Assembly (NCBI GenBank): GCA_024195585.1
Contig: SWBL01000445.1
Coordinates: forward strand, 1 to 33,659
DNA from: Aureobasidium sp. EXF-3400
Taxonomy: Eukaryota; Ascomycota; Dothideomycetes; Dothideales; Saccotheciaceae
Length of the DNA: 33,659 nucleotides
Direction: 5' to 3'
Position numbers and translations under genes: made by a program
Part shown: positions 19,348 through 29,946 of the stretch, piece after piece
Layout of the letters: every line of letters begins with the position of its first letter
How positions within the stretch are numbered: position 1 is the stretch's first letter
Notes under the pieces: model-generated
What the model saw: the letters and a program-made list of their open reading frames with translations, nothing else
Database searches by the model: none
What the model was told of the DNA's origin: nothing

Positions 19348-20820
19348 ATGACCGTTGTTACACCATCTGCCACAACCTTTGGATCTGTCAGCATGGCGGC
19401 GCCCGATGTGTATGTCAGTCCCAGCGCACACAATCCGCCGGCGCATACTCTGGAACTGTCGCAACTCGAGCAGTCAAATCCCCGTGGCTGGGTTCGCCTA
19501 CTATGCTTCTTCAAGTCTCATCCTCACATTGACTCAGAAGAGATTGTCAGAATCTTCCGCGAGGGGCTGAAGTCAACTCTCCAGGCCATTCCATCCCTCG
19601 TGTGTGAGATTGTGCCTTTCGATGATGGCAAGAGTCCAACCGGCAAGATCGCTCTCAAGCACGGTGATTTCGGGTCGCTGAGAGTGCAGGATCTTCGCGG
19701 GTCTGGCCTGAATTATGAGAAGTTGCAAAAGCGAAACTTTCCTCAGTCGTGGCTCAAACCTGCCGACCTTTGTGCCTGTGGTGTCTTCCCCAAGCCCGAC
19801 GAACAGCAGCCAGTCTTCATTCCGCGACTAAATGTCATCGAAGGTGGTTTCATTTTGACTCTACACTGTCATCATTCGATCTTCGATGCTCAAGGAATCA
19901 ACGAGGTACTCCGAGTTTGGGCTAGAAACTGTCATCACCTGCAAGACAAGAGTGTCCTCAAGTGTGATTCTCTGCCTGTCGAAACTTTTGATCGGACCGC
20001 ACATAATGCTACTCACGAGCCGACCGCTGAAATGGGTCGTCCAGAGCATCATCCTGAACTCATCATCGCTCCCGAACCGATCACTTTTGGAGAAACGGCC
20101 ATGAAAGACACGCATCAATCCCGAGTCTACCGAGTGTCTCCTGAGGCTTTGACACAGCTGGAGCTTGATTGTAGCGAGGTTGGAGAACACTGGACATCGA
20201 CCAACGATAGGGTCACTGCATTGATCTGGCACTCGGTGGTGCGGGCGCAGGTTGACCCCGACCGGCTTTTGGACAAAGACACATTGTCACATCATATTGT
20301 CAATGTCGACCTGAGACTTCGTTCCGAACCACCTTTGTCAAAGAGTTACCCCGGTTGTCCGATGAACTACGCTCGTGCAGCGATGAGACTGAGAGATGTA
20401 TACAAGTCTCCAAGCCTTGCCCCGATCGCCTTCGCCATCAGGGAGGCGATAGATAAGAGAACGCCTGAGTATGTCAGATCGCTCATCACACTTCTTGCCA
20501 ACGTTCCTGGCTATGATCACGTCGTGTCGGCTTCGTTCCCAAACCTGATGGCGAACGACTGCCTGACCAGCACGTGGTATAAGCTCGACATCTACGACCT
20601 TGACTTCGGTCCAGCGATTGGAAAAATCGAACGAGTCAGATTCCCTACTGGGGGACTGTTCAATGGACTCAGTATGATCTATCCGCAGGTCACCAGAGGC
20701 GAAGACTCGGGTATGGAAATTGCAATTGGTCTGGATAGTTGCAATTTCGAGAAGCTCGATCGTGATCCAGTCTGGCGCAGATATACAGAGCCAACAGATT
20801 TTGGGTACGACTGTCTGTAG
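19348..20820 (+). CDS. Tri101/BAHD-like acyltransferase 1
   Basis: A single-exon, intact 490-aa enzyme of the fungal trichothecene 3-O-acetyltransferase-like branch of the transferase superfamily, which moves an acyl group from CoA to a hydroxyl or amine. The N-terminal signature LSQLEQSNPRGWVRLLCFF matches this branch. The catalytic HxxxDxxG motif is complete: H176-SIF-D180-AQ-G183. The structural DFGWG loop near the C-terminus reads DLDFGPAIG. The length is normal (450-500). No signal peptide or membrane span, so cytosolic. It lies 777 bp upstream of a rhodopsin-domain gene on the same strand and is clearly paralogous to the enzyme at 28555-29946 (shared LRG, LVWARN/KIWAQN, GCPMNYA/GCPMIYA and YDLDFG/YEIDWG blocks). 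The substrate is unknown; detoxification or metabolite tailoring are the usual roles. Confidence 0.9.
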   Translation: MTVVTPSATTFGSVSMAAPDVYVSPSAHNPPAHTLELSQLEQSNPRGWVRLLCFFKSHPHIDSEEIVRIFREGLKSTLQAIPSLVCEIVPFDDGKSPTGKIALKHGDFGSLRVQDLRGSGLNYEKLQKRNFPQSWLKPADLCACGVFPKPDEQQPVFIPRLNVIEGGFILTLHCHHSIFDAQGINEVLRVWARNCHHLQDKSVLKCDSLPVETFDRTAHNATHEPTAEMGRPEHHPELIIAPEPITFGETAMKDTHQSRVYRVSPEALTQLELDCSEVGEHWTSTNDRVTALIWHSVVRAQVDPDRLLDKDTLSHHIVNVDLRLRSEPPLSKSYPGCPMNYARAAMRLRDVYKSPSLAPIAFAIREAIDKRTPEYVRSLITLLANVPGYDHVVSASFPNLMANDCLTSTWYKLDIYDLDFGPAIGKIERVRFPTGGLFNGLSMIYPQVTRGEDSGMEIAIGLDSCNFEKLDRDPVWRRYTEPTDFGYDCL

Positions 20821-21597
20821 GGGACGGAGATAGATCTAGTGTATTTGTCTCGTCTGAGATCAACTCCCAAAACTCATATCAAGCATCAGGCTAATCTCAT
20901 CGAAGCATCGGTCGAGACTCAATCGCAGTACTCTGTGTATGGACTCTAGCTCTGTAAAACCAATCGAATTGAATGTGCCGCACGGTAGTCATCTTAGCAA
21001 GCGAAAGACCCACTGCCGATCGCAATCTTCTGGTTGCTCAATCTAAGAACGACCGCACCGTCGGTAGAGTGCGGCCTGGAATATACTGAGCCCGCTTCTT
21101 TATGTGTGGCGTGTTTTGTCTGAGCCTCAGCGGCTGATCACCATCCGGAACCGATCCGTCTCTTGCGACTCTTTGTGATCTGTAAATTTCACACACGAAT
21201 GACTCCAATTTCTCAGGTAATCTAATATATACACAGATTTTTGACGGGTCTCCAACTGCATCTAGTTTGCTATCAGTTGATACACGTATTGTACTTCCTC
21301 GGGTATGTAAGCCCATCCAAGCTCTCATGTCATGACCAGGGAATCATGAGATTAAGCCCCGCTTCCTGCTACTCAAGTCTAGATATACTTTCAATCAGGT
21401 TCCCTTGCGATGGGACAGGAGCGGCAGAGTCACTTGTGATCCACTCTGTACTACCGCCTTCTCACATCAAGCCGTCCATGATGGAGTCATATGTTTCGAA
21501 CAATCACACGTGCTCTATACCGAGTGATCTTTAAAACTGCCAATGTCCCCAGGGCGGACTTTGACTTTATCTCAGTCCAACATAAATTTGCAGTTAT

Positions 21598-22987
21598 ATG
21601 ATGGTCCGATCAGTGGCAGAGCTCTACGGAGATCCACCTCCTGGCATCGATCTCTCGGCCAATCAGGAGATCCTCGACGACTCGGTTGTGGTGGTGCTTG
21701 CCATGATCGCTACATTGGCAGTTGCTTTTCGTATCCTCTACAAGAAGAGAAAAAATGAACGATTGCAAGGTGATGACTGGTTCATCTTGATTGCTCTGGT
21801 ATGATTGGTTGAATTCAACCACGAAGGTAGAACATGCTAGCTGACTGACTGTTGAAGCTTGGAGAATACGGCACAGCCGCCTGTACGCTCGCTAGCAACT
21901 ATTTTGGAGCAGGGAGACACGTCTGGGCTACGGACACGCCATCACTGCGCAAGATGTCGATAGTGAGTCATACTTCCCAATGAGACACTGCAATTGATCT
22001 TTGTCCTGACAATACTAGGCATTGTTCATTTATCCCTGGATTTATGTTGTCGCGACGGTCGGCCTCAAGCTTTCGTTCTGTTGGACGTACATGCGCATAT
22101 TCTCGCCCGGCACGATACGCAGCACTATAAGATGCAAAACGTTGTTCGATCGGTGTCTAGTAATCTGCGTGCTTGCGTCTTTCGTCTACGCCTTGTCTGT
22201 TTGGCTGCCAATGACTGTTGCCTGTCGACCCCTACGTCACTTCTGGGATCAATACACAGGTATAAGCAACGGAAAATGCATGGATTACTTGTCAATGTGG
22301 ATAATTACCGGTATCTTCAGCGCGGCCCTCGACTTAGTAATCTTGCTCCTGCCAATCCCAAGGGTATGGTCATTGCAGATGTCTCGGACGAGGAAGCTAG
22401 GTGTGATGGGTATTTTGGCTCTCGGTACACTGTAGGTCCCTGCGATCTTCTTGGATCTTTGTTGGACTAGATACTGATTGCATGTTGGTAGTGCAGTGAT
22501 TGCAGCGATTATCCGGTTGGTATACATGTCTCGTATGATACACGAGCCTGACATCACGTGGGCTCTGGGACCTGCTCAGATCTGGACTTCGCTCGAGCCA
22601 TCATTCGGAATTGTGTCTTCATGTCTGATCACAACCTTCCGACCCATAGTGAGCGGTATCCGCAATATCTTCGGACTCAAGTATAACAGAAACGACGACA
22701 GGGTATCTAACCAATACAGACAAACGATAGGCAGTATGGCTCCCCGCAGGGCTCCGTGTTCAAAAGCACATGGAGTAGAGGACGATGAGGAAGAATTGAC
22801 GCTCTATCACGACGTGAGAAGATATAAAGTTTCTGTCACAACAGGGACGACCCAGCATGGTGTGCTGGACGCCTCACAGCAAAACATCGAAGAATCATTA
22901 CGGCAGGAGTGGCGAGAGCTGTCACCAAAGGGGGCTCCGGATGATAGAATCCAAGTTGAGACAAGCTTTGTGGTCAAGAAAGGGTGA
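21598..22987 (+). CDS. Fungal rhodopsin-domain 7-TM protein 1 (PTH11-like)
   Basis: Four exons: 21598-21798, 21858-21962, 22019-22431 and 22492-22987. The introns are 59, 56 and 60 bp, all GT..AG with CTGAC-like branch sites. The product is 404 aa. It has seven hydrophobic helices, starting VVVVLAMIATLAVAF, then GDDWFILIAL, GAGRHVW before helix 3, KLSFCWTYMRIF, the ACRPLRHFWDQY loop, LDLVILLLPIPRVW, and EPSFGIVSSCL with FRPI at the last helix. These are the signatures of the fungal integral-membrane rhodopsin domain shared by many PTH11-like proteins. The first loop lacks a CFEM domain. The cytoplasmic tail of about 110 residues is charged. It probably acts at the plasma membrane as a receptor or sensor; the ligand is unknown and receptor function is inferred from the family. 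The double ATG (21598 and 21601) makes the start certain to within one codon. Confidence 0.9.
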
Positions 22988-25205
22988 TAATGCAGCGCCT
23001 ATGGTGCTCACATGGTGCCCCTATGATGGGGAATCCATACCCACGGGTGGCAAACACATGAATAAATATACTACCTTCCCGACTCCATTGTTACAACCAG
23101 AGAAAGCGAGTCAAATAGTAGACCTGAGTTGTACTACAAACTGTGCTGGAATCGGAAGTTGGAATATGACGTCTTTAGCCATCAGTCGGGTTCTGCCGCA
23201 AGTGTGCTCCAGAGCGGTGCGCTGTCAAACACAGCAGCAATGCTTGGGCAATACCGCGACCAGTCATCGCCACCCTAAGAATTGATACTGCAAAGTCACG
23301 ATCTACTTCAAATCAATTTGCAGACCCTTATTTGAGAATATGGAAGTTTCATAGACAAAATGTTTTGTTCGATCCGGTCAACACACTTCAGAATACCAGC
23401 ACCTGCTGATCTCATAGTCTGAAGGGATTCCCGGATGCATGTTGGAAAGTTCAGCAAGTATTTGGTTTCCTATGAGGGGATGCCCATCGTGCAGTGATAA
23501 TGATGTAGTTCCAGTGCTCCAATCGCGTGACCAGATCTTCTTGACATAGAAGCTTTTGAGTGAGTGGGCTGTAACCGTTGATACCCAGTTCTTGATTCAG
23601 CTTCGATTTGAATTGAGTCTCGTTGAAAACAAAACACAATCCCTGAGCCAGAGACTGATGCTGGAGTGTGACGACTGATAGCTGCATGATCTTGTCTCTC
23701 ACTTCAGATACCAATGTACCCTGGTGAAGGATGGTTTTGGACATTAACATCCAAGGCAACGAACAGGTCTTGGCGCTGGGTAACCAATCTTGACAGCTAC
23801 AAGCATCATCAAAGGAGATACGGCATGTTAGCCTTACCCGAATGGAGAGGCTTCTACGGCGACTAGACTCCCAACCATTACACCTGCGTGACAACGGACG
23901 ATCGTGTGCTAGAAAATAATTTGGTGAGCGAGGAGCTGTTCCAGAGAGTACCTTGATCTGATCGAAAGCCTGGAGAGTCATCGGAAGATTTACACAGCAG
24001 TGATTCTAACTCAAGAACTACGATTGATACCATCGCGCGCGCCGTATCTAGAGTTCGCGCTCAACATGCCACTCCAACTGGTTCCAAGAGATTTTTCGTT
24101 GTCAAAAACTCCGCTTTGCTCCGTCTCAGCTCAGATGTAGCTCTGGAGTCTCATGATGCAGTACATAAAAACTCATCACACTACCCGGGTCATCCTACAA
24201 GTTAGCTCCATGTGATCGAGTACCATCAGCATCCACATCATGAATTATAGCGGATATGCCCGATCCGACTTGTAAGTAGTCACCGTAAGATTAACCTGTA
24301 CCGTTGCACGTAGGCAGGCCTAATCCGTCAGCGTATCCGAAGCGGATGGGCAAATAGCTCGGTCTCCCTGTCTTCATACGACCAAATGGAAATCCTGCAT
24401 GTAGTTTATGACATTCTACGGAGAAGCGTACTCGAAGATCAACTGCGTACCCACATCTTTCTGTCATAGCAATGACCTGCTGCACAGGCAGGGGAGGCGG
24501 TTGAGATGGGAGAAGAGATTGGATTCAAATCCACTTTTTGACTATCGAGAACGCCGACAGCTGCAGTCGCGAATGGTCGAGTCGGGGAATGCATTCCTGA
24601 TACAACTATCCTGCTTTCCATTCCATGTTCTGCCATAAACGAGACAACCTGCATACTGGCCCTTCCCAACTTTTCTCTAACAACGCCATCTTTGCTTTCC
24701 TTCGCTAGCAAGACGCGGCATATGCAGCAGATCCTACAGGTCTGGATTCCAGTCAGGAACGCTTAAACCGCTCCACATGAGCTTTCACTTAGACGACTCT
24801 GCATATCACCTAGCGGTGAACACTATACCACAAATCGTCCTGCAGTGGACTGCAGAGACGAGCTGTCGGAAAAACAGGCCGCCAGACCACTGAACGTCTT
24901 CCATCAGCAAGCCATGATCATGCATCACGTCACTTGCACTCCTCGATCTCCCACCTGCTCCTTCAATTTGGCGTGATGCATCCGTGGTACGCGGAGAAGA
25001 GCAAGGTGTTTCATCGACCGAGATCGATCCGATAGGATGTCCTGCCCACTACCATCCGTAGATATCTTCAAAATGTCCCATTGCCATGAGACTTTTCTTC
25101 GTCATTCATTCTGCCTATCTTCCTTCTCGGCCAATCTACACACCAAAATATCGAACCTCTACCGTTCTGATTCATTTGGATTCCGGATCTTCCAACTGTA
25201 CAACT
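22988..25205. other. Gene-poor spacer between the two receptor genes
   Basis: Apart from the uncertain frame at 23451-23981, nothing was recognised. No receptor or acyltransferase fragments were noticed here. Confidence 0.4.
23451..23981 (-). CDS. Uncertain hypothetical protein
   Basis: A 176-codon frame with no recognised family. The part from LVSEVRDKIMQLSVVTLQHQ to QKLLCQEDLVTRLEHWNY has a protein-like composition. A GTAAGG...CTTGTAG intron could be removed near 23790-23835, so the frame as a whole need not be translated. It may be a relic or chance. Confidence 0.25.
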   Translation of the reverse strand: MTLQAFDQIKVLSGTAPRSPNYFLAHDRPLSRRCNGWESSRRRSLSIRVRLTCRISFDDACSCQDWLPSAKTCSLPWMLMSKTILHQGTLVSEVRDKIMQLSVVTLQHQSLAQGLCFVFNETQFKSKLNQELGINGYSPLTQKLLCQEDLVTRLEHWNYIIITARWASPHRKPNTC

Positions 25206-25560
25206 ATGTGTGATTACACCAAGGTCACATACCGTTGTGGTCATCTACGATACACTGTGCGTGCTTAGTGTTACAGATATCAAGAGACACATAAACGCTG
25301 TCCTCCTAATGTCGTTGCCGTGTAAGTCCTTCCACGGCTCATTCAGCTTCCGGCTCTCCTAATACTACGTGTATAGCGAGTACAGGTTAGATGAACATTG
25401 CGGTACTGTTCGCCATGTCTGGATTCACATACAAGTAACGTATACTGACGGTGAGCCTCAGGTGACTGCAGACCACGAGCACCACCACAGGGTCATAAAT
25501 GGTCCACCAGCAAGTCATGATGTGAACAATATGTTCTCCACCAGGGATCTCATTTTATAG
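25206..25560 (+). pseudogene. Small Cys/His-rich fungal protein, Trp-to-stop pseudogene
   Basis: Two exons, 25206-25321 and 25377-25560, around a 55-bp intron (GTAAGT..TATAG) would give 99 residues. The start MCDYTKVTYRCGHLRYTVRA, then CYRYQETHKRCPPNVVAV and EYRLDEHCG, matches from memory a small cysteine/histidine-rich protein common in Dothideomycetes, possibly zinc-binding, of unknown function. Codon 21 is TAG (25266-25268), where that family has Trp as I recall it. A single TGG-to-TAG change would explain it. Start, both splice sites and the remaining frame are intact, so the break looks recent. Readthrough is not excluded. Confidence 0.7.
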
Positions 25561-26349
25561 ATTCGAGCTGCCACACATCGCTGCAGGTGTCTGGACATTG
25601 AACGGTGGACAGCTGTCTCTGTGGAAACCCTGCCAATGAGAACATCGACCTGTTCAGGCTTTCGAGAATACATGAATGATCTTTTTCAGCAATGGTACCC
25701 AACCATCCTTGTTCTTGGTTGTCGGCGACAGATCGTGGGAATTTCACCTGGTGCTTTGCCATCTTCCTATATGGTCAGACCTCTACATGGGGTTTCTAGC
25801 TAGCTTAGCAATTTCTTTCCCCTATCTGTACACCGCAAAGACTTTTGAATGCACATCGAACGACAACATTCCTCGATGCAGTAATACAACTATGGTCACA
25901 TTCGTGGTCTTCACCTTGCATATCCCCAAGTCTCGAACACGCAACCACTTCATCGTCATTGGACCGCACCTAGGTGGTTCCTTTTGTGAGCAGAAGAAGC
26001 GCGTTCACATTTGTCTTTGCCATACATTCATACAGATTGAGGTACATTGATTGCCCGAAACCACTTAATCCATGATGATTCGCAGAATCATAGAACGGAG
26101 ACTATCTGTGTAACTAGGAGGCTCTGCGACACTCCAGGTTGCATAAGCAGACCAGTTCCAACGACCAAAAATTGGTCAACAGTGCCGAAGATGATTCAGC
26201 AAAGACTACCTTCCAGGTCACTGAACATACATCTCGCGTGTGCTGAACACGGATCTTGCTGAACGATAGAGTAGGAATGTACGCGCCGTGGCGTGGGAGA
26301 TATGGCACGCTGCCAGATATTGATTGCTCGTGCTAGAGCTCACCAGCCA
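25561..26349. other. Intergenic, no recognisable gene
   Basis: Downstream flank of both the small pseudogene and the convergent receptor gene. Open frames here show no motifs. Confidence 0.45.
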
Positions 26350-27554
26350 TTAGGGAGCCGATAGGTGGTTGCCAGTAACACTTTCGCTAACACACACATC
26401 GACCCTCTTGGTAACGACGACTCGCTCATTAGAGGCCGGATGGTCCTGAACGCTGCTTGAACCTGCACACACAAGGCTAATCTGCTCGTCTTGCGAGCGA
26501 CCATCGTAGATGGAGAATGGTTGCTCATGAGACTTTGTCCGATCAGACTGTTGTGTAGATATCGTCCCAAGAGCTGCTGACAACATCTTTTGGATAGTCG
26601 GGCGGATGGAAATCAGACACGACGATACTATGCCGATGGCGGGCTCTACCGAGCTCCATATGAAAACATTTCCCATCGAGTATGTGACATCCGTGCTAGT
26701 GCGGAGAACTTGGAGGTAGTAGATTCGCAGCACACTAGCAAGACACACGCTTGAGATTGTCAGCGAACCATTTGCTTTTCCAGTTGTGCATTTGACGCTT
26801 ACAAGCCTCCGAGCATGAAGATAGAGATCAGCAGGACTCGCTGCCTGAGTCCAAGGTTTAGCTGCAGTACACACGGAATCGGAATGAGCAGTATGACAAT
26901 ATCGATTAGCATGTTGATTATACCAGCGATGAGGAAGAATAGTGTTGTATCGATACAGGAGCCATTTCCAGGTTCTGTATATTGGTTCCAGAAGTGACTG
27001 ATTGGTGTGCAGACTGCGAGCATGACGACCCAGACCATGAGCAAGTAGGCGCATGCTAAAATGCCACCGATCCAGACAGCTATCCGAGTATAGTTGTTGA
27101 CTCCAGCGTATCGAGCACGAATACCAGTGTCAAAGATCCGAGCAAAGGAGAATATGAAGGACAGCTTGAGAGTCATTGCAGCTGCGCCGTAGACGAAAGT
27201 ATAGCTATAGAGCACCTTGAAGATCATTTTCAGATCAGCCATCTGTAGACTCCATACATGTTTTCCACTGCCGTATTGACCACCCAAGATGGTCAAACCC
27301 ATCGTTGTCAACACCAGTACCAAAGCGGAAAAGATCAGCATGTCATCCAGCCCAAGTTTTGCCTTGTTGATCTTTCGTGCCCACACTCGACCAGCGACTG
27401 CGAGGACAGCAAGTATACTCAGAGCAATAACGATACTGTTGTCGTGCGATGTGGTCGTTGTCGACAGATCCACTAAGAGGGGCGGTTTGCCGAAGATAGC
27501 GAGGACTGAAGGGTCCATGGTTGAGGGTGAATCTATTTTCTGTGCGATGGTCAT
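26350..27554 (-). CDS. Fungal rhodopsin-domain 7-TM protein 2 (PTH11-like)
   Basis: Two exons, 26803-27554 and 26350-26749, with a 53-bp intron (GTAAGC, branch CGCTGACAA, acceptor CTCAAG). The product is 383 aa. The join gives LGGFVCLASVLRIYYLQVL, which lines up without gaps against LGTLAVIAAIIRLVYMSRMI of the protein at 21598-22987; a later AG would delete five residues of that helix. Shared landmarks are LDDMLIFSALV, GSGKHVW, MTLKLSFIFSFARIF, CTPISHFWNQY, GSCID, LIDIVILLIPIPCV and EPAIGIVSSCL. An alternative start at 27518 (MDPSVLAIFGKPPLL) matches the paralogue's N-terminus better. It keeps only one intron where the paralogue has three, so introns were lost or gained since the duplication. 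Probably a plasma-membrane sensor of unknown ligand, sharing its upstream region with acyltransferase 2. Confidence 0.9.
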
Positions 27555-28554
27555 TGTATCGTTTGCATGCTCCTGAACAGCGGTGCTCAACGTCTTTAAA
27601 TCATCATTTCATACACTTGGCTGTGCCGCAAGATCCTTGAAAGTCCATACAAGGGCTACTTCTGGAGGACCCAATCGTCATATGGATATACTCGCTCGGT
27701 TCGACCTTGCCTCTTCCCACAGGAAAATCGACGGCTCGTCAGCCATCGACTAGCAAATTGACCATGTGCCTCTTTCGGAGCACGACGTGCGACTAGCTTC
27801 TGATACCTTACGCTCCTAGTTGAGTGAAAGTATTGTCGGGGGGTTACCGCAGTGTATTGTTGTGGACATTCTGCTCCGGTGAAAGAATCGAATATTACAG
27901 GCGACATTCTGAATTACGTCAGCGTACGGGACCGTTAATCGATCAGCTTGCAGAAAGATGCAGATCGACACAAAACTACTACCAAAGTAGATCCTTCAAT
28001 GCTTTGTGTTAGAGTGTTCCATCAGTAGTGCCAGGCGACCATCATCTCCGACCCGCCGCAGCTCATGCGCATTTCGTTATCTCGTGAATGCTTTGGCGAG
28101 GTTCCGCAGCTTCATTCATATGGAATGTCAGCTGATGCCTGCTTCAAAGCAGACATACCCCGCAGTAATCTCTTGTCACCGGCTGGGACTGACACTTGCA
28201 CATGTTGAATTTTCGACCCCGGCGCTAAGGCAGGCACCGCACAAGAATGTTTCACGGATATCAAGTCGACAACCAATCATTGATCAGGGTCTGGGGTCGG
28301 GGAGGTTTTTGAGAATATGTTTTCGCATCTTAGCGCGATATCATTCGCTTATAGAAAGTGGCATTATCGCAATAGATTGCCTTTGGAGGCTGGTCGACAT
28401 AGCGCCTGTGGAAGGGATTGTAAGTCAGGTGGGAAGCGTCTTGTGCGAGCTTTGATCGTTGCATACGCCGTCACTCATATTTGAGACGTCAGTCGCTGTC
28501 GGTATTTATTTTGAGGATTGTGGTATCAGTTCCACAGCGAAACACCCTTGCGAG
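27555..28554. promoter_or_regulatory. Divergent intergenic region, receptor 2 / acyltransferase 2
   Basis: A 1-kb gap between two start codons pointing away from each other, so control elements may be shared. TATTTATTTT at 28503-28512 lies about 50 bp before the acyltransferase ATG and could be its TATA element. CTTTAAAT near 27596 is a weaker candidate for the receptor. A 149-codon frame at 28006-28455 has no motif and was not taken as a gene. Confidence 0.4.
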
Positions 28555-29946
28555 ATGACTTCCAGTTGTTCGTCCATGGAACTCTCAGCCTTAGAGCAAA
28601 GTTGTCCACGTGGATATGTCAGGCCGCTTTTCTGCTTCCGGACCACTCTGGAATATGATGAAATCTGCGACCTACTCACTCGTAGTCTCGAAAGAACCAA
28701 AGAAGCCATCCCAATGCTCTCTCACGAATTGGTTAAGCATTCACATTCGCACCAGGAAGGCCTCTACAGATTGGCGCTGAGCACAGACCAAAGATTGTTC
28801 CATGTCAAAGATCTCCGTGGGGGCGAGTTTGAGCCCACGTACGAGCAGCTCAAGAAGGAGCACTTCCCTTCGTCTGCCCTGTCGCAGGATGTCCTATGTC
28901 CGGTGCCAATATTTCCCAAGGAAGCTACTGGCATACCGGTTTTCAAGGCGCAAGCGACGTTGATCGATGGTGGACTCATACTAAGCTTCTGCATCATGCA
29001 CTTGGTCGCCGATGCAAGAACTATCTTTGAAATACTCAAGATCTGGGCTCAGAATTGTAGACACTTGCAAAAACCAGAGGAGACACCTTCCTGCCAGCAA
29101 CTTCCTGCAGCTTTGTTCAAGAAGGAAGCCTTCACTCGAGCAATCGACAGCAGATCAACGCTCGCGCACCACGGCTTGTCTGTGTTTGAGCATCCGAACT
29201 ACAAGGTTCACGAGTCGCCTCCAGATCCACCAGCAGCTTTGTTGATCACGAGCTTCCGGACCCGAGTCTTTCGATTTTCTTCGTCGAGTCTCAAGCGGCT
29301 GAAGAGCGATGTAGCGTCTGGTCTTGACGGCGGTCTGAGTATATCTACGCACGACGCCATATTTGCGCTTGTCTGGTGCTGCGTGCTCGCTGCACAAGTC
29401 GACCTTCGTGATCTCGCCTCAGACACGATGACGCTCAACACTATCTGCGTGGATGGTCGCATTCGATGCTCGGACCCATTACCGAAGGACCACATAGGTT
29501 GTCCCATGATTTATGCTATGCCTATGCTTAGAGTACGCGAAATACTCGGCACCGAAGATCTAGCGAGAGCTGCCAGTGCAATTCGCAATGCCGTCGATTC
29601 GGTCGACAAGCATTCGATTGCTGGCCTGGTCGACTTTTTGAGCTGTGTACCCAGCTACGACTGCGTCATTCCGTTGACCTTTGACGGCTTGATGAACACG
29701 AGCATCATGATGAGCTCGTGGTTCCAACTTCCATTCTACGAGATCGATTGGGGGAACATGTTCACTAACGGTCGTTGCGACCGCGTGAGGACTGTCCATG
29801 AGGGTTTCTTCAACGGATCTCAGTTGATCATGCCGAAGTTACCCACTGGCGAAATGGAGGTTGTGATCGGCTTAGACGAGAGTAAGTGGGAAGTGTTTGA
29901 GGCGAATGAGTTATGGAGAAGTTACGCAACTCAGGGAGAGGCATAG
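28555..29946 (+). CDS. Tri101/BAHD-like acyltransferase 2, altered active-site motif
   Basis: Single exon, 463 aa from the first in-frame ATG (28555); the frame is open further upstream without an ATG. Same family and layout as the enzyme at 19348-20820: LSALEQSCPRGYVRPLFCF at the N-terminus, DLRGG, FEILKIWAQNC, GCPMIYAMP, and FYEIDWGNM in place of DFGWG. The catalytic motif keeps H149 and D153 (HLVADART), but the glycine of HxxxDxxG is T156. The general-base histidine remains, so activity is possible with changed geometry. By-eye alignment shows ancient paralogy, perhaps around 30 percent identity (not computed). It is divergently arranged with receptor 2. Cytosolic; the acyl donor is presumably acyl-CoA, acceptor unknown. 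Confidence 0.88.
   Translation: MTSSCSSMELSALEQSCPRGYVRPLFCFRTTLEYDEICDLLTRSLERTKEAIPMLSHELVKHSHSHQEGLYRLALSTDQRLFHVKDLRGGEFEPTYEQLKKEHFPSSALSQDVLCPVPIFPKEATGIPVFKAQATLIDGGLILSFCIMHLVADARTIFEILKIWAQNCRHLQKPEETPSCQQLPAALFKKEAFTRAIDSRSTLAHHGLSVFEHPNYKVHESPPDPPAALLITSFRTRVFRFSSSSLKRLKSDVASGLDGGLSISTHDAIFALVWCCVLAAQVDLRDLASDTMTLNTICVDGRIRCSDPLPKDHIGCPMIYAMPMLRVREILGTEDLARAASAIRNAVDSVDKHSIAGLVDFLSCVPSYDCVIPLTFDGLMNTSIMMSSWFQLPFYEIDWGNMFTNGRCDRVRTVHEGFFNGSQLIMPKLPTGEMEVVIGLDESKWEVFEANELWRSYATQGEA

Noticed and set aside
28006..28455. 149-codon plus-strand frame just upstream of acyltransferase 2
   Set aside because: It has no motif, lies in the divergent promoter region and is not conserved upstream of the paralogue.
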